Below are positions 9,724-18,144 of a stretch of DNA of 64,000 nucleotides, piece after piece (the first letter of the stretch is position 1; every line of letters begins with the position of its first letter). This DNA is from UBA5536 sp964592595 (GTDB lineage: Bacteria; Bacteroidota; Bacteroidia; Bacteroidales; F082). Both the position numbers and the translations under genes were made by a program. The notes under the pieces are model-generated. The model was not told where the DNA came from and did no database searches. It saw nothing but the letters and a program-made list of their open reading frames with translations. The stretch covers positions 1 through 64,000 of the forward strand of contig CAZQFH010000006.1 in assembly GCA_964592595.1 (NCBI GenBank). The letters are read 5' to 3'.

Positions 9724-10839
9724 CTATTGAATTTGTTTAGACATACTTCTCATAAGCTCAACCCAATCAACATCATCAGCAGATTTACCAAGCCTTACGA
9801 TAACCAGTTCATTTTCTGGATCAACATATAAGTATTGTCCTAAAACACCTTTGGCAAAAAATGAACCATCCGGCAAACTCCTCCAGTGCAGGGTATAGGG
9901 ATATCCACCCGAATCGCGTGAGTCGTTGGTGATTTCCAAACTTTGTTTGATCCATGCTTCGGGAACAACTGCACTATCCTGCCATTTGCCGCCATCCTTA
10001 TAAAGCAACCCAAAACGGGCCAAATCTGCAGCTCTTAGGTTTAGGCAACAAAAAGCCTTGATAGTTTGATGTTTCTTGCTGTCGATACTCCAGCTGGCTT
10101 CGTATTCCATTCCGGCTTTCTTCCATATCCACTCCTGCAGCAGACTGGCCAGGTTTTGACCGGTAGCATGTTCTAAGGCCATACCAAGCAAAAGGGTGTT
10201 TACACTTTGGTATTCGTAACGTGATCCGGGTTTTTCAGCTAATTTAAGTTTAGTCACATAGTTACGCAAGTTCCTCCCATAATAATACTTGGCCATATCG
10301 GCAAAGGGCGAAGTGTATTTTTCGTCATAATCCAAACCTGATCGCATTTCCAACAGGTCTTTTAAACTTATTGATGATAGTCCTTTGCCTTGCAATTCAG
10401 GGATATATTGTGTAACAGAATCGTTGAGCGATTTAAAATATTTCTTTTCAAGTGCAATCCCAACCAAAGCTGAAACATAAGATTTTGCCACAGAAAAAAC
10501 GGGTATTATCGCGCTAGCATCATAACCGTCAAAATAGGCTTCATAAATCATGCTATCTCCTTGAAGTATGATAAATGCAACAGTTTTGTGTTCTTCCAGA
10601 AATTCATTAAATGGAAGTCCCTGAACTTCACCTAAAGATTTTATATATTGCTCCTGTGCAAGTTTATTTCGTTTAGGCAGCTGTCGGAATGTATTTGTAT
10701 CACGTTCTATTTCTTGATTTGGAAACTTTTTATAGTCCCTAATATCCGCGAAGTTATAATAGAAAAACCGACCTACATGACACGAAGAAAAACTTAAAAT
10801 TAAGCCAGCGATTATTATCAGCCTGTAAAATCTATTCAT
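9724..10839 (-). CDS. Serine hydrolase lipoprotein (beta-lactamase class C fold)
   Basis: The 371-residue protein carries a lipoprotein signal (lipobox ending at C20) and a penicillin-binding/class C beta-lactamase fold. The active-site SxxK is S116-V-A-K119, and the second motif is the Y210-Q-S segment. Such proteins are esterases, D-amino peptidases or carboxypeptidases; true beta-lactamase activity is less likely for this lipoprotein type. It is convergent with the upstream sensor kinase and monocistronic as far as can be seen. The substrate is unknown. Confidence 0.82.
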   Translation of the reverse strand: MNRFYRLIIIAGLILSFSSCHVGRFFYYNFADIRDYKKFPNQEIERDTNTFRQLPKRNKLAQEQYIKSLGEVQGLPFNEFLEEHKTVAFIILQGDSMIYEAYFDGYDASAIIPVFSVAKSYVSALVGIALEKKYFKSLNDSVTQYIPELQGKGLSSISLKDLLEMRSGLDYDEKYTSPFADMAKYYYGRNLRNYVTKLKLAEKPGSRYEYQSVNTLLLGMALEHATGQNLASLLQEWIWKKAGMEYEASWSIDSKKHQTIKAFCCLNLRAADLARFGLLYKDGGKWQDSAVVPEAWIKQSLEITNDSRDSGGYPYTLHWRSLPDGSFFAKGVLGQYLYVDPENELVIVRLGKSADDVDWVELMRSMSKQIQ

Positions 10840-10927
10840 ATAAGTAAAATTGTTGCCGTAAAATTACAACAAGCTAAAGAATAATTTCAAATTGAGTTTT
10901 ATCTGACTGTAAACTGAAGAAGTGGTT

Positions 10928-13183
10928 TTAATCAGCCATGTCCATAAAAGTTTCGCCCAATTCAAGGTTTGTGTAGTCGTCAGTTACCTCAAAATCATAT
11001 TCCGGATAGCGATAAATGTGTTGTAATGGCTCAGTTTCACCAATACTATAACCATAAATACTCTGATAATCTTCAACATCCTCGCCAATATTTTCGAGCT
11101 GATCGAGGTATTCTTTTATTGATTTGGACTCTATAATCACAACCTTGCCCATATCATGTATTATCGGGCTATGGCGGCGGGTATTATCATGGTCGAATTC
11201 GAGAATGCGACGGCCATGACGACTTAGTCCTATTGTTCTGAACGTCAGGCTTTTTCCGACTCCTGGGAGGTTCAAAACATTACGATCGGTAGCTAAGAAG
11301 GGAATATTTGCCTCTTCCCGAAGCATGTTGATGTTGGCAACTATTTCCTCCGCATTTTGAGCAAGCTCACTAATCACATCCTTATAGTGGTCATCAATAC
11401 GGCCAAATTCTTTTTCTTCCAATTGTTCCTGAACGGCACGTTCGTTGGTGGCAAAATTGTGGCTATTTTCTTTATATCCTTTTACAGAGAAAGTGTAATA
11501 TGTTAGTACACCTATGTCGTTCAATACTTTACGCAATTTAGCAGTATGACCTCGTCGAGAAGCAGCTGCCGTAAAAACAAGCTGATTGGTAATGATCCAG
11601 CCAGCACTTAACAGCATTTCTATTCCTTTTTTCACCTCAGGAGTAACCTCCATGGCTGTTTCAAAATGTGTTTGAATTACAAACTGTTTGATGCCAACAT
11701 TGCTGGCTTTTTTCTTAAAATCTGCCAATATTGCAACCAATTCTTGTGTGATACGTTGGGGCAAGAAGACGGGCAAACGCGCTCCCAGTCGCACTCTTGA
11801 TATTTCTGCAATTTTTTTTTCAGCTGGTAAAACCGTGTTACTTTCTTTTTTACGTTTGGCCATTTCATAAACAGCATTCAGAATAAACTGAAGCGACTTA
11901 TCACTACTCATCAAGGCGTCTCCACCTGTTATAAGGATATCGCGAAGTTGTGTGTCTTCTTCAAAATAATCCATCAGCTTTTGAAGCTTTTGTGGCCAGG
12001 TTTCTTTTGGTTTGAGCTTATCGAGGTTAAAGTTGAGGTGTCCGCTCTGAAAATCATACATCCTCTGGCAGCTCACACACAGTCCGCCGCAGGCACGTCC
12101 CACGGTATCGGGTATCATAATGGCAACTTCCGGATAGCGGCGATGAAGGTTATGAACTGTAGGTAAAATCCATCCTGCTGCATTGGGTTTTCCGGGTTCA
12201 ATAATGTCTTCCTTTTCCCAGGCAACAATTTGTCCAAACTCCTTGATTAACTGCTTGCTGTAGATCACATAATCGCGAATGGCTAAATCAGAACCAATTG
12301 CAAACTCCGGTTCCGAAACATTGAGCAGGGATAAATAGTAGGGGTTAACAAAAAATGGAATGCCTGCCTCGCGCGCTTCATTTAAAAGTTCCATAGTTTT
12401 GGTGCTCAACGAATTGTTTAGCATTTCATTAAGCATTTTGGGCGACCTTACAGCAAATTTAAGATGAAAGTTCATATCGTTCCACCAGTTGCAGGCAGCC
12501 AGAAATTTCTGTTCGAACGTCATTTCGGGCTCAAATTGATACCGCCTGCTGGTCAATTCACCGGCATCCATTTTTTCAATGATAACCTTGATAATTCTGT
12601 CACGATTTTGCTTTCGAATTTTCTGGATCTTTTCATCTAATCCCGAAGGATGTCTGTCCATCCACTCCTTTAGCTTCGCAATGTTGGGCATTTGTCTGTC
12701 ATAAGTGCCTTTTATTTGCCTGAAAAGCATCAATGTATCATTAAAGAAATGATGATTGGCGCCTCCAGTACCATGTTTTGTTGCCAGCCAAAGGTATTTG
12801 ATAGGATGACTGCCCACAAGGTCACCTCTCAAATTAAGATCTTCAAAAATTCTTCCGGCATGTTTAATATAATCCATTAGCCGAATGGCACCATAATCTG
12901 ACCAGCTCAACTGATCGAAGGCAACACGACCGGTGGTTTTTCCTATGTAATAATCCCACGCATGTGGATTTTTTTCGAAGTAAGGCAATATCCACCTGCG
13001 CATAGCCTCCAGGGCTTCTTCTTTGTCGTGGGCATCTTTAAGAATCGCAGCTACGTCGGGGTTTTCTTTTGAAAATATTTGCAGAATCCTATGCGACTTT
13101 AAGTTAATTGCTATTTTATCTAGTCGTTTAAATTTTTGTTTGCTTTTGGCATTCATCCTAATCAGTTTTGTGGGTTCATGCAA
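10928..13183 (-). CDS. KamA-family radical SAM protein, long form
   Basis: The protein resembles lysine 2,3-aminomutase in its middle part. It has the radical SAM cluster motif CxxxCxxC at C365, C369 and C372 and a following LITGGDALM stretch that fits the SAM-binding GGD region. At 751 residues it is far longer than classical KamA (about 420), with some 270 extra residues at the N-terminus and a C-terminal extension. This long form is seen in Bacteroidota; its reaction is not established as far as I know. A start at the internal ATG (codon 10, 13156) is equally possible. It is divergent from pruA, which hints at a place in amino acid metabolism but does not prove it. Confidence 0.8.
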   Translation of the reverse strand: MHEPTKLIRMNAKSKQKFKRLDKIAINLKSHRILQIFSKENPDVAAILKDAHDKEEALEAMRRWILPYFEKNPHAWDYYIGKTTGRVAFDQLSWSDYGAIRLMDYIKHAGRIFEDLNLRGDLVGSHPIKYLWLATKHGTGGANHHFFNDTLMLFRQIKGTYDRQMPNIAKLKEWMDRHPSGLDEKIQKIRKQNRDRIIKVIIEKMDAGELTSRRYQFEPEMTFEQKFLAACNWWNDMNFHLKFAVRSPKMLNEMLNNSLSTKTMELLNEAREAGIPFFVNPYYLSLLNVSEPEFAIGSDLAIRDYVIYSKQLIKEFGQIVAWEKEDIIEPGKPNAAGWILPTVHNLHRRYPEVAIMIPDTVGRACGGLCVSCQRMYDFQSGHLNFNLDKLKPKETWPQKLQKLMDYFEEDTQLRDILITGGDALMSSDKSLQFILNAVYEMAKRKKESNTVLPAEKKIAEISRVRLGARLPVFLPQRITQELVAILADFKKKASNVGIKQFVIQTHFETAMEVTPEVKKGIEMLLSAGWIITNQLVFTAAASRRGHTAKLRKVLNDIGVLTYYTFSVKGYKENSHNFATNERAVQEQLEEKEFGRIDDHYKDVISELAQNAEEIVANINMLREEANIPFLATDRNVLNLPGVGKSLTFRTIGLSRHGRRILEFDHDNTRRHSPIIHDMGKVVIIESKSIKEYLDQLENIGEDVEDYQSIYGYSIGETEPLQHIYRYPEYDFEVTDDYTNLELGETFMDMAD

Positions 13184-13329
13184 TTGCTGTATTATTTAAT
13201 TTAAAGTTAATGTTCAGAACGTTAAGCCATTTTCGATATAGCCACAGCAAAAATACAAAAAAACAGCCAAAATTCCTCTAGCACAAAATCAGCCAAAAAC
13301 TCCTGTCAAAGTATTAAGCGCCTTTAGAA

Positions 13330-13363
13330 TTGTTCTAAACAAGGCAAATTATGCCTACCTTTG
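13330..13363 (+). promoter_or_regulatory. Candidate promoter of pruA
   Basis: TACCTTTG (13356-13363) matches the TAnnTTTG -7 box and lies 41 bases before the pruA ATG. The nearest upstream TTG (13330-13332) is 23 bases away, slightly longer than usual. Confidence 0.45.
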
Positions 13364-13404
13364 CAACTCGAATTTAGTCTAAAAAAATATAAATATTTTA
13401 TTCT

Positions 13405-15036
13405 ATGTACAGTGGATTTTACAAGGTGCCATTACCACACAATGAGCCAGTTAAAGAATACGCTCCCGGAAGTCCTGAGCGTGCAGAAGTAAAAGCGATG
13501 ATTGCAAAAATGAGATCAGAGGAAATTGAAATTCCGATGGTGATAGGTGGTCAACGCGTCAAAACGGAGCATAGCATCCGAATAGCACCTCCACATGATA
13601 TTCAGCATACACTGGGATATTTTTATCAGGGAGGAGCAGAACATGTGCATATGGCGATTGACGCTGCGCTCAAGATAAGATCAAGGTGGCAGGCTTTGGA
13701 GTGGGAAGACCGTGCAGCTATATTTTTGAAAGCCGCAGATCTGATTTCTGGCCCCTATCGTGCCAAAATCAATGCAGCTACTATGCTCGGACAGTCTAAA
13801 ACAGTTCATCAGGCTGAAATTGATTCGGCTTGTGAGTTAGCTGATTTTCTGCGCTTTAATGTGTATTTCATGTCAAAAATATACGCTGATCAGCCAATCT
13901 CATCCGAAGGTATTTGGAATAGAATTGAATACCGGCCTTTGGAAGGTTTTATTTATGCTCTTACTCCTTTTAATTTCACTGCTATTGCCGGTAACCTGCC
14001 TTCGGCTCCTGCCATGATGGGAAATGTTGTTGTGTGGAAAGCTTCAAATGCTCAGATTTATTCTGCCCGGGTTATTATGGAAATCTTTGAGGAAGCCGGA
14101 TTGCCTGATGGCGTTATCAATCTTGTTTTCGTTCCCGGTCCTGTGGCAGGTAAAATTTTCGCTTCACATCCCGATTTTGTAGGTATTCATTATACAGGCT
14201 CCACTGCGGTTTTCTCAAAAATATGGAAAGCCATTGGCGATAATATCAGTGTGCATAATACTTATCCAAAAATTGTTGGGGAAACAGGTGGAAAAGATTT
14301 TGTTATAGCACATAAGAGTGCAGACGTAAAAGCATTGTCAACTGCTTTGATTCGGGGAGCTTTTGAATATCAGGGGCAAAAATGTTCGGCTGCTTCACGG
14401 GCTTATATTCCCAATAATATCTGGCCTGAGCTATGGAAACTAATGGAGAAAGACCTGAAGACGATAAAGATGGGGCCTGTTGAAGATTTTACCAATTTTA
14501 TGGGAGCTGTAATTGATGAAGCTTCATTTGACAAATTGAGTAGTTTTATCGACAAGGCTAAAAAAGATGAGCCCACAACAATTCTTTTTGGAGGAAATTA
14601 CGACAAATCAAAAGGTTATTTCATTGAACCTACTGTGATTTTAACAAAAGATCCACATTATATTACCATGCATGAAGAGTTGTTTGGTCCGGTGCTTACC
14701 TTATATGTTTATGATGCCGATAAATGGCACGAAACGTTGGAACTCGTTGACACAACCACTGCATATTCATTAACAGGAGCCTTGTTTGCACAGGATCGTT
14801 TTGCTATCGAAGAAGCTAATAATGCACTAACAAATGCAGCTGGTAATTATTACATCAACGATAAACCTACTGGTGCTGTTGTTGGTCAGCAACCTTTTGG
14901 TGGGGCTCGTGCTTCGGGTACTAACGACAAATCAGGATCTTACCTTAATCTGTTGCGTTGGGTTTCACCACGTACCATTAAGGAAAACTTTGTTCCACCT
15001 ACCGATTACCGCTATTCTTTTATGAAAGAGGAATAA
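13405..15036 (+). CDS. pruA: L-glutamate gamma-semialdehyde dehydrogenase (P5C dehydrogenase)
   Basis: The 543-residue enzyme oxidises glutamate semialdehyde (from pyrroline-5-carboxylate) to glutamate with NAD, the last step of proline and arginine breakdown. The aldehyde dehydrogenase signatures are intact: general base E293 in a GETGGKD motif and nucleophile C327 in a GQKCSA motif. It matches the stand-alone P5C dehydrogenases rather than the bifunctional PutA. A strong terminator follows the stop codon. No proline dehydrogenase gene is in the window. Confidence 0.93.
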   Translation: MYSGFYKVPLPHNEPVKEYAPGSPERAEVKAMIAKMRSEEIEIPMVIGGQRVKTEHSIRIAPPHDIQHTLGYFYQGGAEHVHMAIDAALKIRSRWQALEWEDRAAIFLKAADLISGPYRAKINAATMLGQSKTVHQAEIDSACELADFLRFNVYFMSKIYADQPISSEGIWNRIEYRPLEGFIYALTPFNFTAIAGNLPSAPAMMGNVVVWKASNAQIYSARVIMEIFEEAGLPDGVINLVFVPGPVAGKIFASHPDFVGIHYTGSTAVFSKIWKAIGDNISVHNTYPKIVGETGGKDFVIAHKSADVKALSTALIRGAFEYQGQKCSAASRAYIPNNIWPELWKLMEKDLKTIKMGPVEDFTNFMGAVIDEASFDKLSSFIDKAKKDEPTTILFGGNYDKSKGYFIEPTVILTKDPHYITMHEELFGPVLTLYVYDADKWHETLELVDTTTAYSLTGALFAQDRFAIEEANNALTNAAGNYYINDKPTGAVVGQQPFGGARASGTNDKSGSYLNLLRWVSPRTIKENFVPPTDYRYSFMKEE

Positions 15037-15059
15037 CCTGAATAAAAATTTACGGGTTT

Positions 15060-15089
15060 AACCGCCTTCGCTTGAGGGCGGTTTTTTAT
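15060..15089 (+). terminator. Intrinsic terminator after pruA
   Basis: AACCGCCTTC (15060-15069) pairs with GAGGGCGGTT across a short GCTT loop, with one G-U pair, and runs straight into a T tract. Confidence 0.85.
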
Positions 15090-15142
15090 TTCTTGAAATG
15101 GCATTCAAAATTTTAAAGCCTAACAGCCAGAAAAGATTTTTT

Positions 15143-15370
15143 TTAGTTCGATTTTAATTGTCCGAGGTAGGTTTTTCTGCCGTTTTTAATTACAAACTTT
15201 TTAGGTATAGGTTGCGATTTAGTGCTCATCGGGTTAAAGTGAGCTTGCTTTTTATCTGATGCACGTCCTGATAAAACGTACGAAGAACCTCTGCTACAAG
15301 CGGTTGATATTAGTGACAACAGGAATATTAGAAAAATTAGTTTAATTGTGTGCTTTGGGCTAAAAGTCAT
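15143..15370 (-). CDS. Small lipoprotein of unknown function
   Basis: A 75-residue product with a clear lipoprotein signal: basic N-terminus, hydrophobic segment and a lipobox ending in Cys near residue 25. The mature part is short, basic and ends with a KNGRKTYLG-type segment. I do not recognise the family. It lies between the pruA terminator and the riboswitch, on the opposite strand from both. The signal peptide makes it likely to be real despite its size. Confidence 0.6.
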   Translation of the reverse strand: MTFSPKHTIKLIFLIFLLSLISTACSRGSSYVLSGRASDKKQAHFNPMSTKSQPIPKKFVIKNGRKTYLGQLKSN

Positions 15371-15520
15371 AATCTACACTATTTTACGGCGCAAAAGTAT
15401 AAAAAAAACCATACTTTCGAGACTTGAGTTTTGATCTGATTTAAATGAAGATCAACAATGAGCTGTTTATAACTTACGAAATAATACCTAGAATTTTTAA
15501 TAGGGACAGCCAAACATTAT

Positions 15521-15528
15521 TACTTTTG
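15521..15528 (+). promoter_or_regulatory. -7 box of the cobalamin operon
   Basis: TACTTTTG matches TAnnTTTG exactly. It places the transcript start a few bases before the riboswitch, as expected. No clear TTG is seen at -33. Confidence 0.5.
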
Positions 15529-15539
15529 CAGATGATGAT

Positions 15540-15707
15540 GGTGTTCGATGCTCTCGCAAAGCTTAGGACTTAATAGGGAACCAGGTGTAAATCCTGGACA
15601 GTTCCCGCTGCTGTAAGCTCTTTTTTATCCTGCGATAACCTCAAGCCACTGTTTCAACTTTATGGAATGGGAAGGCATCGCAGGGGAGTAAGTCAGAAGA
15701 CCTGCCA
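15540..15707 (+). promoter_or_regulatory. Cobalamin (adenosylcobalamin-type) riboswitch
   Basis: The conserved blocks of the cobalamin riboswitch appear in order: AGGGAACC..GGTGTAAATCC (about 15574-15593), GACAGTTCCCGCTGCTGTAA, the B12 box GCCACTG (15645-15651), GGGAAGGC, and GTAAGTCAGAAGACCTGCC (about 15688-15706). It binds cobalamin and lowers expression of the downstream genes when the vitamin is plentiful. About 120 bases separate the aptamer from the first start codon. A dyad TGTCGA...TCGACA (about 15747-15774) lies there and could be part of the expression platform. No T-run terminator follows the dyad, so control may act on translation. Confidence 0.95.
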
Positions 15708-15826
15708 TTTTCAATGTTTTGCAAAGCTTTCGGGATAAAGGCTTGTCGACAGCGTAACACGTCGATTCGACACATTTTCTCCTGATAGTTTTGAGGTAAT
15801 TATTTTTTAACCTTAAAACTTCTAGT

Positions 15827-17113
15827 ATGTTTAAAAAAAGTTTTTACTCTTCGTTCCTATTTTTGATGGCGTTTTTCTTTTCGGATTTGCTCTTCTCGCA
15901 GCAACAATCACAGTTGTTTATTGCCTCCGGCGGAGCCTTTTCTGATCCAAATGATTTTGTAGAGATTTCGGTTTATGATCCTCTTCAGCAGGAAAGTGGT
16001 AATGTAAATACGGTCTTTACTCAGGCTGTTCAGGATTTGATTAGTGATGGTAATTTCCTATACCTAACAGCTACAGATTCGGTGGTAAAAATTGACCGCT
16101 TAACAAATCAAAAAACAGCAGTTGTAGGAGTGTCAGGAGCCAACCTGTTGCTCGTGCATCAGGATAAACTATTAATGTCGGTACAATATCCTGAAACTTC
16201 TGATTTCCTGAGAGTTTTTGATAAGAACTCCCTTGAACTGCAACAAACTATCAGCGACATTTCTGGAGAAACAGCTGGGATGTTGTTTTTTAACGACAAA
16301 CTTTATGTTGCTGTTCCGGGAGCTTATGGCACAGCTACAGGTTCACTTGCTGTACTTGACCCTGTTGATTTTGAGCTGATTGAAGAAATTGATATGGGTT
16401 CACAAGCCAAGGGAATTTATAATTTGTTTGCCTTTGGCGAAAAAGTTTTGTGCGTTAACAAAACTGCTTACGGTGAAAATACAGGAGTCCTAAGTCTTTT
16501 TGATACTCAAACACAAACCTTTGAACATCATAGTTTTAACCATGCTTTTGGTAAAGCTGTTTACCTGGACGGAGATCAACTTTACCTCATTGTTGATAAC
16601 GGTTTGGGATTGATTGATTTAAGCTCGATGGAAATGGTAGATCCACAAATCATTCCTGATCCGGGAAGTGCTAATTATACCTATTTTGCTGATATTGTAT
16701 TTGACAGCCTGAATCAACAGTTTTATGCTACTACAACTGATTATTTTTCATTCGGTCAAGGCACCGTTTATGATAATTTTGGCGTATTAAAAGGGAATTT
16801 TGAGGCTGGTATTTCAGCAGAAGCCATGGCTGTAGTAATTCAGGAAGTTACATCAGTTGCTGCCATGAATGAAACGGAACTTAAAATATTTCCAAATCCT
16901 TTTACAAACCAGTTAAATCTCGAAGGTTCTTCCTCAGCGGAATTTGCTTTTTGTAAACTATTTTCTTTATCGGGAAAGCTGGTTTTTGAGCATCATTTTG
17001 CGGGTACTAGTTCTCAAACCATGCAACTTCCTGATCTTAATCCCGGATTATACCTGCTTAATCTGGTTACTGAAAATGGTAAAATACTGAATAAAAAGGT
17101 GTTAAGAAAATAG
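15827..17113 (+). CDS. T9SS-exported beta-propeller protein, first gene of the B12 operon
   Basis: The 428-residue product has a signal peptide (cleavage near residue 25, after FSQQ), a repeat-rich beta-propeller of the YncE/DUF5074 kind (about 28-335), and a C-terminal T9SS type A sorting domain (about 345-428) with the usual FPNPF start. It is thus expected on the cell surface or released. Its propeller resembles in kind the BtuG-like lipoprotein at 20096-21154, and it lies directly under the cobalamin riboswitch. BtuG proteins of gut Bacteroides bind B12 with very high affinity; I infer that this one also handles cobalamin or a related corrinoid. The gene is followed after 2 bases by the next open frame. 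Confidence 0.8.
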   Translation: MFKKSFYSSFLFLMAFFFSDLLFSQQQSQLFIASGGAFSDPNDFVEISVYDPLQQESGNVNTVFTQAVQDLISDGNFLYLTATDSVVKIDRLTNQKTAVVGVSGANLLLVHQDKLLMSVQYPETSDFLRVFDKNSLELQQTISDISGETAGMLFFNDKLYVAVPGAYGTATGSLAVLDPVDFELIEEIDMGSQAKGIYNLFAFGEKVLCVNKTAYGENTGVLSLFDTQTQTFEHHSFNHAFGKAVYLDGDQLYLIVDNGLGLIDLSSMEMVDPQIIPDPGSANYTYFADIVFDSLNQQFYATTTDYFSFGQGTVYDNFGVLKGNFEAGISAEAMAVVIQEVTSVAAMNETELKIFPNPFTNQLNLEGSSSAEFAFCKLFSLSGKLVFEHHFAGTSSQTMQLPDLNPGLYLLNLVTENGKILNKKVLRK

Positions 17114-17115
17114 TT

Positions 17116-18144
17116 ATGTCGCTTTCACAAGCTTGGGAATTCTTTTTTGGTAATTTGTCGAAATTGGTAATGGGATGCCTTGTTTGCTGTTTTCTTTTTA
17201 CTCTTTTCCTTTTTCCTTCACTGGCTTTTGGGCAATTTGCTCCTCCTGCCGGACAAGTCGGTTCGGATGCAGTGCATGCTGACAGTAACATCATCATCAA
17301 TTGGGCAACCAATGCGATAATTGAGCGTGGTTTTCAGCAAATTGATGATGTTAATTCCGGATATGCCAGCTATGGAAATGAAAGTGATGCAATCGGTAAA
17401 GCTGATGGATTTGTTGTAAGTCTGGGTGATGGAGGTTCTGCCTTACTACAATTTGATTTTCCAATATTCAATGGCTCAGGAGCTGATTTTGTAGTATTTG
17501 AGAATGCATTCGATGAGCAGTTTCTTGAGCTGGCGCACGTTGCAGTGAGTAGTGACGGTGAAAACTTTTTTAGTTTTCCTGCTCATTCACTCACTGATAC
17601 AAGCGAGCAAGTTGGCAGTTTCGGGACATTGGATGCCAGCAAAATTCATCATCTGGCCGGAAAATATCGGGCACCCTACGGCGTACCATTTGATTTGGAT
17701 AGCCTTCCTGAAAGTCCCCTTTTAGATAAGAGTTTAGTCACGCACATTAGCATCACGGACGTTGTCGGTATTTTGGATAATGAGTGGGGTAGTAGGGATT
17801 CAAAAGGACGTCTTATTAATGATCCCTGGCCTACACCTTTTCCTTCTTCTGGTTTTGACCTGGATGCAATTGGGGTGATACATGATGCTTCAAATCTAAG
17901 CCTTTCATCTTCCTCATTATCTGATTTTTATATTTGGCCTAATCCATTCTATAATGGATTTAATATGACTTGCAATACAGCTGGAGTAATGCAGGTTTAC
18001 AATCAACAAGGGATATTGATGATGCAGACGGGAATTTCCTCCGGAAAGAATTATATTGATGCAACAAAATGGCATTCAGCTACTTATATTGTAAATGTTG
18101 TTGTAAACAGACAAGTGTATCATCTCAAAGCAATCAAGCAATGA
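17116..18144 (+). CDS. T9SS-exported protein of the B12 operon, unknown function
   Basis: A 342-residue protein with an unusually long signal region; starting at the internal ATG (17170) would give a normal signal peptide ending in FGQ. The mature part has a conserved-looking core with ADFVVFENAF and ELAHVAVSSDG stretches. It ends in a T9SS sorting tail that starts with a WPNPF motif (about 275-342). I do not recognise a named family with certainty. Being in the cobalamin operon between the propeller gene and the receptor, it may be a surface cobalamin-binding partner, in the way BtuH accompanies BtuBG in Bacteroides; this is inference. Its stop codon overlaps the start of the receptor gene (ATGA). 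Confidence 0.75.
   Translation: MSLSQAWEFFFGNLSKLVMGCLVCCFLFTLFLFPSLAFGQFAPPAGQVGSDAVHADSNIIINWATNAIIERGFQQIDDVNSGYASYGNESDAIGKADGFVVSLGDGGSALLQFDFPIFNGSGADFVVFENAFDEQFLELAHVAVSSDGENFFSFPAHSLTDTSEQVGSFGTLDASKIHHLAGKYRAPYGVPFDLDSLPESPLLDKSLVTHISITDVVGILDNEWGSRDSKGRLINDPWPTPFPSSGFDLDAIGVIHDASNLSLSSSSLSDFYIWPNPFYNGFNMTCNTAGVMQVYNQQGILMMQTGISSGKNYIDATKWHSATYIVNVVVNRQVYHLKAIKQ

Noticed and set aside
18069..18140. Upstream extension of the BtuB receptor
   Set aside because: The 24 codons overlap the preceding gene, have a Cys-rich unlikely N-terminus, and the ATG at 18141 gives a proper signal peptide and an ATGA overlap.
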